A stretch of DNA of 64,000 bases from Azolla caroliniana. Its lineage: Eukaryota; Polypodiophyta. Made by a program: the position numbers and the translations under genes. The notes beneath the pieces were generated by a model that had not been told where the DNA came from, did no database searches, and saw only the letters and a program-made list of their open reading frames with translations. The DNA lies in NCBI GenBank assembly GCA_043228905.1, contig JBHGNT010000003.1, positions 7,564,001-7,628,000 of the forward strand, in the 5' to 3' direction. This document shows, one piece after another, positions 57,501-64,000 of this stretch. The first letter of the stretch is position 1, and each line of letters opens with the position of its first letter.

Positions 57501-60500
57501 TTATATATAATACCAACCGAAAGAAAAATGGAGCATGCAAGTTGTGCGCAAAGGCCAAGTATTTTTACTACTGTTGATCAGGGACGTGGAGGAAGGGAGG
57601 GGTTGAGAGAAAAATGATGGTGGAACATTGCATTTTTGGGAGGTTGAAAAAGAATGTAATGAGTGGAATGAAGAAATAAGAGAAAGAAAACAATCTACGC
57701 AATTGATGGCCAACACATCCTAAATTGAAGAGATGCGATCATTTTGTCTCACAAGATCTTCCATGGCATCGCCTCACCAAGAGAGGTGGCAAACGGCTTT
57801 GAGAGGCCTAGCTTGAACAAATATTTGTTAAAACTCTAGATTTAAGGAGTAACGAAATAAGAATAGCGAGTTCTAGGAAAAATAAAATTGAAATGCATGT
57901 TGATCTCTTTGGTCTTTGTGAACATATATGTTGAATTTCCAAACTGATTAAAAGATACATGTACCATGTTGTTATATGTGCACATTCGTGGTTTTTCTTC
58001 ATGTGGTCGTTATTTTTTGTGAGATGCTCTAAGAATAGGAGGACAATTATATCACATTGTGCCTCGCACGTAACATGTTGTTCTTTCTATGAAGAAATTT
58101 CAAATCGCCAAAGTTGAGCAAATAATGGATCCTTATCAACACAAGTGATTATCTACAATAACATACTTATAAACTTTAAATAATATTGTTTGCATAAATT
58201 ATCCTACTTTTAAGTGTATCTTCAAGTCCTATATTCCATGGGCACCTCCTAATTTGGAATATCTATGTATTTGAATTTTGTAAATACAATGCTAAGACAA
58301 GCTTGAATAGACACTAATTGTTTGTATACTCTCTTCCATGTGCATGGATGTTATCGTTTTGCTATTTCTTTGCGATGTAAAAGGTACTGGACCTACCCAA
58401 CACAAAGTCATCACTCATGCTATGATGTTCTTTCAGGATTACCTTTAAACTTTGAAGGTGGATATTACAGTATCTATACCCTATAAATAATGGGAGATTT
58501 TGTAAGTGTTTTTGGAAGGCAAAGTTTATCATTGTGATTCTAATAGAAGGAACTGCATTCTTTCAAAAGCTTTAAATTGCCTCGTATTCTAGAATAATTG
58601 TAAGCATATGCGGAAAATTGTTGATAAAGGGATGGCTCCTATGTTGCTACGCTAAGCTCTCAAAATTGATCATCGAAGTTGAAAGAACATCTATTGCATA
58701 TTTCTTTGAGAGTACATCGGTTAGTAGATATTTTGTTGATATTGTATCTCGATTCACATTAACTTGACCCAATATTCATTTTCATTGCATGTATAATTTT
58801 CAAACCATTAAGTTCTTTTGAGTATACTCTAGCACCTAAAATTTCTAAGAACCACTTATAGTCTTTACCATCATTCCAAGAAAGAACAAATCTTACACTT
58901 CACTTGCAACCAAATGATTGAAATGAATTGTGCCGTATAATGTAAATCTAAAACAATCTACATTTAGCTGCATTTTTTGTTGCTTTTTCAAGTTATTGGC
59001 TTACACAAAGGGAAGATGTTGAAAGTTTTCTTTGTAGAATATGTACCAAGCCTTTGATATTTGTTTTTCCCCTTCTATAATGTAAAGTGTGATTCATCAA
59101 AATAAACATTCTATCTTTCATTTTGCATACACCCGTGCATTTCATTTGCTTATGCATGTGTACACAAAAGGGGTGCCAACAAGAATTGTAGCATAAATTG
59201 TGAAGAACTACGTAGTACCCCCAAACCATCGATGTGTGACGGTTGCTTTCACATTCTGTTCAGAAAACAGTTTTCGCTTTTTATGCTACCATAACACATC
59301 GACAAGAAATGACAAGACATAGATTGATCTTGTCTTTTTGTGCTATCTCTCATGTCTATGCAAACAATCAATTAAAACAAGAGGTGATGTTTCTTTGCCT
59401 TCGATTTGTCTCCTTTGAGAATGCATGTCGACCAATAAAATGTGCACATGAGGGAGAGCATGACCCTAAATATTGCTTCGTCTTCTTCCAAATGTGAAAT
59501 GATGAATGACAAATATTCCAATGAATTTGGCTCTATCTTTCCACAATAACTAAAACATGTGCACATGAAGCAGTTTTGATATCTAAGAAATATAAAAGTT
59601 TGACTTTGTTCTTATGTCAATTATTGTTTACTACTTTTCCTCTCTTTTACGAGGATGTCGATTAGGTCAAAACTTTCTTGACGCCATACAAATTATTATG
59701 ATTATATGAAGTGCACCACCAATAAGTGCTATTTGATTTTTTAAAGTCTAAGAAAACAACCCATCTTGTTTTTTGTAATGTGAAAAGATTTACTAAAATG
59801 CACAAAGACATGCTTTATCGCCTTTCTACTAAGTCATTTTAGATTGGATGACAATTATTTTTCGAATTACTGCTATCCTTTGACGAAGTAGCCAATCTTC
59901 ATATCCGTAAACCTTTATTGGTACATTAGGAGTGCCTCTCTTTGTAGTGACAAATCATAGACCTCAATGGAACTATCAACTTCCATGGACCCTTTCTTGA
60001 TATAAAAACAACATGTTAATGTACCTTATTAAGGTTCAACATCCATGTATAAGTTGTTTTTGTATGTACAGGTTTAGGTGTACATACATTGTCTTTTATT
60101 CTACGTTGTAAGCCTACGGGCAGATAACTTTTACTTGTACTTTTTCGATGTTTTTAATACTATTGAAGGAAATCTTTCAAGGAAAAAAAAAATTGTAAGT
60201 CGATATTTTTGAGTAAATTAATATTTTTTTCATTAACCATTTATCATAATGTAGAGATATTATCTCTTACATTATAGCTCTGTATTGCTAGATGATGTGC
60301 AAAAGCATGAGGATTTGTGTGGGTTGGTGGAACCATTGGGGTTTTGGACGGGGAGATATTATCTCTTACATTATAGCTCTCTATTGCTAGAGAATAGGTA
60401 CATGATCTAAGATGTCTCATAGAAGGGGAAAGAGGTGTTAGGAAAGAGAATATGTAGGTCAAGATCTTGGCTTATGAAGTTTCAAAACCTCTAGTGTTAT

Positions 60501-61900
60501 ACATACTAGAAACTAGATGCTTAACCCAATCGAGAAAGGAAGGATATAAAGTAGACATAGTTAGTGGTTGTAGTCTAGATAGAATTTTTTGTTAGATTTT
60601 TCTTTAGTATACTTGGGTCCCTTACCTCAATTAATGAGTTGCTCTTATATAGGCAATAATGGCTAAACACATATCACCACTTGGCACACATGACTTAACC
60701 TTTTTTCAAGTACTTATAATGCATTTCATGCTTATGTTACAAGGTTTGAGTCTTATTCTCTCAATAAGGTTACACTACATTACACACACACACACACACA
60801 CACACACAACCTGCTTGACAATCGCTACATGTGTGAAAACCAATTACTACACCAATTGTGTGGAGGCAAAGGCAACACAACATCCTTAGTGGTATGATTC
60901 CTCTTTGAACAAATATGGTATTGATCCAGATGTTTGATCGAAGCTATTGATCAATCATGCCATTAAGGACCTCGCCGACTGTTATGGCATGCTGCAAAAG
61001 TGCAATACTACGCAAACAAATAGACTAGCCAAGTTGACACACAAGAAATTTCACAAAACATCCCAAACAAGATCGTCAACAAAGGTCATCAATTGGGATC
61101 AAAAGATTCAATCCACATTCTAGGGATTGTGGAAAAATTATAAGGTGATTGATCATTTAGGCCATTTCGTGCAAATGTTCAATTGTGAATCTTTTCAAAT
61201 CCAAGGGAAGGAACGAGTCAATAAAGACATATCCCAACACAAACACAAACTTTAGATGCTCCACCTTGCCAAAGATTGACTCAACAACATGTTGCACTTG
61301 GTTATCTTATAATAGAAATGCAAGGCTTATGCCAATTGTTGTCACTATCATTGTGAATTTCTCTTCAGAAAAACAAACCGGTTCACATATTTTAGATCCA
61401 AAATCCTCTCATTCTTAGAAATCTCTTAATATGGTGTATAAGCTTATGTTGGATTGTGGTTGTTATGATTAGAGCAACTAATGATATTATTGAAAATAAA
61501 GAAATAAATAATTGAGGATGTTGTTCCTCCTATTCATCCTCGAGCAAAGGATTTGGGATGATCCATCCTAAACCCCAATGGCATCCCATACCACCATCTA
61601 TGGAGATGCATCTTGACTTAGAGTAGATGTAGATGATAGGTGCCTTGAAACAAGTGATCTGCCAAACTGCCAAAGTCTCATATTCTCATCAAGGAGATAA
61701 TAAAATGAGATAGCTAGTACCATATTTATGTCTTAAGGTGAACACCCCTTGACTGCCACATAGGTTTCTATGTGTTTCAGACCATGCTAGGTTGCCTCAA
61801 ATCCTAGGATAATTATCCCTCCTCATTTATGATAAACTATCCTTCCCATTTAGATCTAAAGTTATGTCCATAACATAATCTCCCTCTTCAACTCTTGCAA
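57500..61900. other. Intergenic, no gene seen
   Basis: AT-rich with short frames only. A direct repeat around GAGATATTATCTCTTACATT occurs at 60254 and 60353 (99-bp spacing), and a CA microsatellite lies at 60782-60808. A minus-strand stretch near 58860-59230 has transposon-like composition, but I could not assign a domain. Confidence 0.5.
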
Positions 61901-62209
61901 TGAGATTTGAGAAAAAATTGTTCTGAGAATTTCATCTCTCTCCCAAGTGGTGTCATCTAAAATTTTATCCATCCATTTAATTTTGAATTCTCTATATTGT
62001 TTGGAACATAAATTTTTAGTTTTTATAACAAGAATCTATCTAGTTCATGAGGCTTATAAGGTAAATCCTCAAGAATCACAAATTCTTCAATGTTAACCGT
62101 GTTATCGTGAGAACCCAAGACTTCTTTTAAACAACTTACATGAAACATGGGGTGAACTTTGACACCTTGTGGAAGAGCAAGCTTAGGGGAAGATGAACCT
62201 ATGCGTCTA

Positions 62210-62490
62210 AGAATATGTCACAAACAAGTAGAATAGAGCAGAACCGAGATGAGACCAAATACTAAGAGAGAGATGAGACAAGAGAAAGAGAACAAGAACT
62301 CAACTAATGCTTCAATAATTGGTGTTATTCACCTTGATTGGAATCAAGGTGCACCCAAGTATTTATACAAGAAGGTGCAGGTATGCACACAAGCTAAGAA
62401 TATTCTAGAGAATGCATGAGAATGCATACAAATAAGGGAACTTCTAGTGTTCAATATACAATGCATCAAGTTGAATTTTATAAAAGGATG
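62210..62490 (-). mobile_element. Unclassified insertion within the gypsy remnant
   Basis: This block separates two pieces of the gypsy polyprotein that should be close. On the minus strand it has a TATA-like TATAAATACTTGGG (near 62360) and a CT-rich downstream region, resembling part of an LTR. No ends could be defined. Confidence 0.35.
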
Positions 62491-62495
62491 CCCCG

Positions 62496-62580
62496 ATTGA
62501 TGTAGCTCAGTTGGTAAGGTTGCCCAATGGAGACAAGTAGTTTATGGGTTCAACCCCTACATTCTACAATGGCATATACA
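62496..62580 (+). mobile_element. tRNA-derived SINE (copy B)
   Basis: GATGTAGCTCAGTTGGTAAG provides the A box (62499-62518) and GGGTTCAACCCC (62546-62557) the B box. The unit matches copy A at 14135-14040 through TTGCCCA, TGGAGAC and CTACATTC. It adjoins the integrase C-terminal piece of the minus-strand gypsy remnant. Confidence 0.75.
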
Positions 62581-62609
62581 TGTCACAGACGCTTTGACAG
62601 AATAGTAAA

Positions 62610-62759
62610 AGGTCCATAGTAACGAGGACATAATTTAGTACACTTGCCCATAGATAAAGTTGTTGAATTACAAGGCACATGTAAAGGTCCATAGTAATGA
62701 GGAGATCATTTAGTACACTTGCCCATAGATAAAGTTGTTGAATTACAAGGCACATGTAA
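62610..62759. repeat. 75-bp tandem duplication in the gypsy remnant
   Basis: Two copies starting GGTCCATAGTAA at 62610 and 62685 duplicate the region encoding the integrase C-terminal PRYYGPF block. The unit is 25 codons, so it stays in frame. Confidence 0.9.
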
Positions 62760-64000
62760 AAATACCTTCTACCTAGAGAGGGCCAAACATTTGAAGTTGC
62801 CTATTGTGATTGTAAAAAAGAACATGCTCTATCTCTAGTTATTTCAATATTTTCTCATACAAAACATATCTTGCATATCCCTTAGGAAGTTTTGTGTACT
62901 CTGTAACTCAAAAAGACTATATCTAGTCGACACATGTTTCTAACAACTACTATAAGAAAGTTCAAGCATAGAAAGATGTTTGCTTTTACCTAGCTTTTTG
63001 GCTACATAAGCTCGAAGTATATCCTCCATTATTTTGTTAACTCGTTCGGTTCGTCCATTTGTTTGAGGATGATTAGATGAACGCATGCTCAAAGCAGTTT
63101 CTAGGTTTTTAAAAACCCGAGCCAAACTTTGGTAGTAAACTTAGAATCTTTCTCACTTATTATATCCATCAGTAACCCATAAAACGTAGTAGTTCATCAA
63201 CGGATCAATAAGCCATTTTCGTAGGAATAAACATGGTTTCAAGTTGTTACCTTGGTTTTGGTAGGAATAAACTTGGCCATTCTTGTTCGTTGATCAACAA
63301 GCCCCAAAAATGGCATCATTGCCTCTTTGAGTCTAGGGTAAACTAACGTTAAAATCCATAGATATACTTTTCCATTTGTTATTGCGAAAGCCCAATGGAT
63401 GTAGAAGGCTTGCAACTTTGTGTTCGTTAGGCCTTATTCACTTGATATTGCAAGCATTTTGTTACATGTTCTTGAATGTCATGACATATGTTTGGCCATT
63501 AAAAATGAGTAGAGACAAGAATGAGTTGGTCATGTTGATGTGGGTAATAATTGATTGTGTGTGTTTTTTTGCTTGTATTTTCTAATCCTTCAAAAATTAA
63601 AATTTGATTAAGTGATTTATCCAAGGTTAATTCAACTTTATTATTAATGAGTGTAAGAGCGTTGAGGTGAAGCTCAATTATATTAATAGCACTAGCATTG
63701 ACGAGCTTCGGGATTAGTTTGACACCCATACTTAACCATGTTACCAACATTAGGGTAAACATTGATTCACCCTACCTAACAATCTCGATGTGGAGAGAGG
63801 ACTCCTTTGATGAAGAAATGTGTTTGGGAAGAAGGCCTAATGCAATATTTCTCTCTTTAAAAAGTGTAAATTTAAGTTGACAATAATTTTGAAGAATTTA
63901 CAAAATAAAGAAAATAAAACATACTTCTTAGTCTAGATCTGAGAGCGTTGCATTTCAACATCTCAAAAACACAAGCTTGAACAATTAGTGATTATAGATT

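Larger units (their letters stand above)
61900..63500 (-). mobile_element. Broken Ty3/gypsy element (integrase to chromodomain-like end), minus strand
   Basis: Frame-shifted minus-strand fragments: an integrase core start (DFNVSLP-like and MAKFIPTKTK, about 63350-63240), a D-RDSKFTT-like block (about 63140), NHPQTNGRTERVNKIMEDILRAYV (about 63075-63000), a PRYYGPFTILSK block (about 62640-62590), then VHPMFHVSCLKEVLG (about 62160-62110) and a chromodomain-like KIKWMDK...DTTWE tail (about 61990-61950). The element is clearly dead. It differs in motif style from the chromovirus at position 1. The part between 62210 and 62580 is inserted sequence. Confidence 0.75.

Noticed and set aside
58860-59230. 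Possible Copia or MULE transposase fragment on the minus strand
   Set aside because: Some residues look transposon-like, but no diagnostic motif could be aligned by eye.

Overview
This window is nuclear DNA from a flowering plant. Six spliced or intronless protein genes match well-known angiosperm families. Introns are AT-rich with GT-AG borders, and intergenic space is filled with decayed retrotransposons (Ty3/gypsy, an LTR element surviving as a solo LTR, L1- and RTE-type LINEs, tRNA-derived SINEs) and microsatellites. I cannot name the species from sequence alone.

Layout. 1-1620: 3' end of a Ty3/gypsy chromovirus (integrase plus chromodomain) and its 3' LTR. 1.7-2.3 kb: degenerate AACCAAACCG-type repeat. 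3112-8429 (+): eight-exon coiled-coil gene of the At4g15545-like family. 10573-13578 (-): four-exon thioredoxin-fold PRXL2-type protein with an N-terminal SAM-like region. 14-16.7 kb: SINE and tandem repeats. 17201-23688 (+): fifteen-exon DUF21/CBS (CNNM-type) membrane protein. 25778-32533 (+): seven-exon ESCRT-I subunit VPS37, with an antisense RTE-like LINE in its 4.4 kb second intron. 32.5-43 kb: long gene-poor tract. 44030-45265 (+): intronless EXORDIUM-like (PHI-1) secreted protein behind a dense ACGT/G-box promoter. 47715-49326: solo LTR with perfect 5-bp target duplication. 49.9-52.3 kb: broken L1-type LINE. 52866-54985 (-): four-exon ZIP zinc/iron transporter. 55-64 kb: gene-free, ending in a broken second gypsy element on the minus strand with a SINE beside it.

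The genes are unrelated neighbours (redox, ion transport, membrane trafficking, cell wall/growth) and form no operon-like unit. I rebuilt the exon structures by hand from reading-frame continuity, splice borders and remembered family signatures. Phases agree at every junction given, but no transcript evidence was available.

Most interesting signals: a long, perfectly phased array of heat-shock-element pentamers in the chromovirus LTR, with a second perfect cluster just upstream of the TATA box. An intron of the PRXL2-type gene tandemly duplicates its own splice acceptor and the start of the next exon, producing a decoy that would lead to a stop. Five tandem copies of a LINE zinc-finger module sit inside an intron. 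Across the window there is a strong tendency to local tandem duplications of roughly 75-260 bp.
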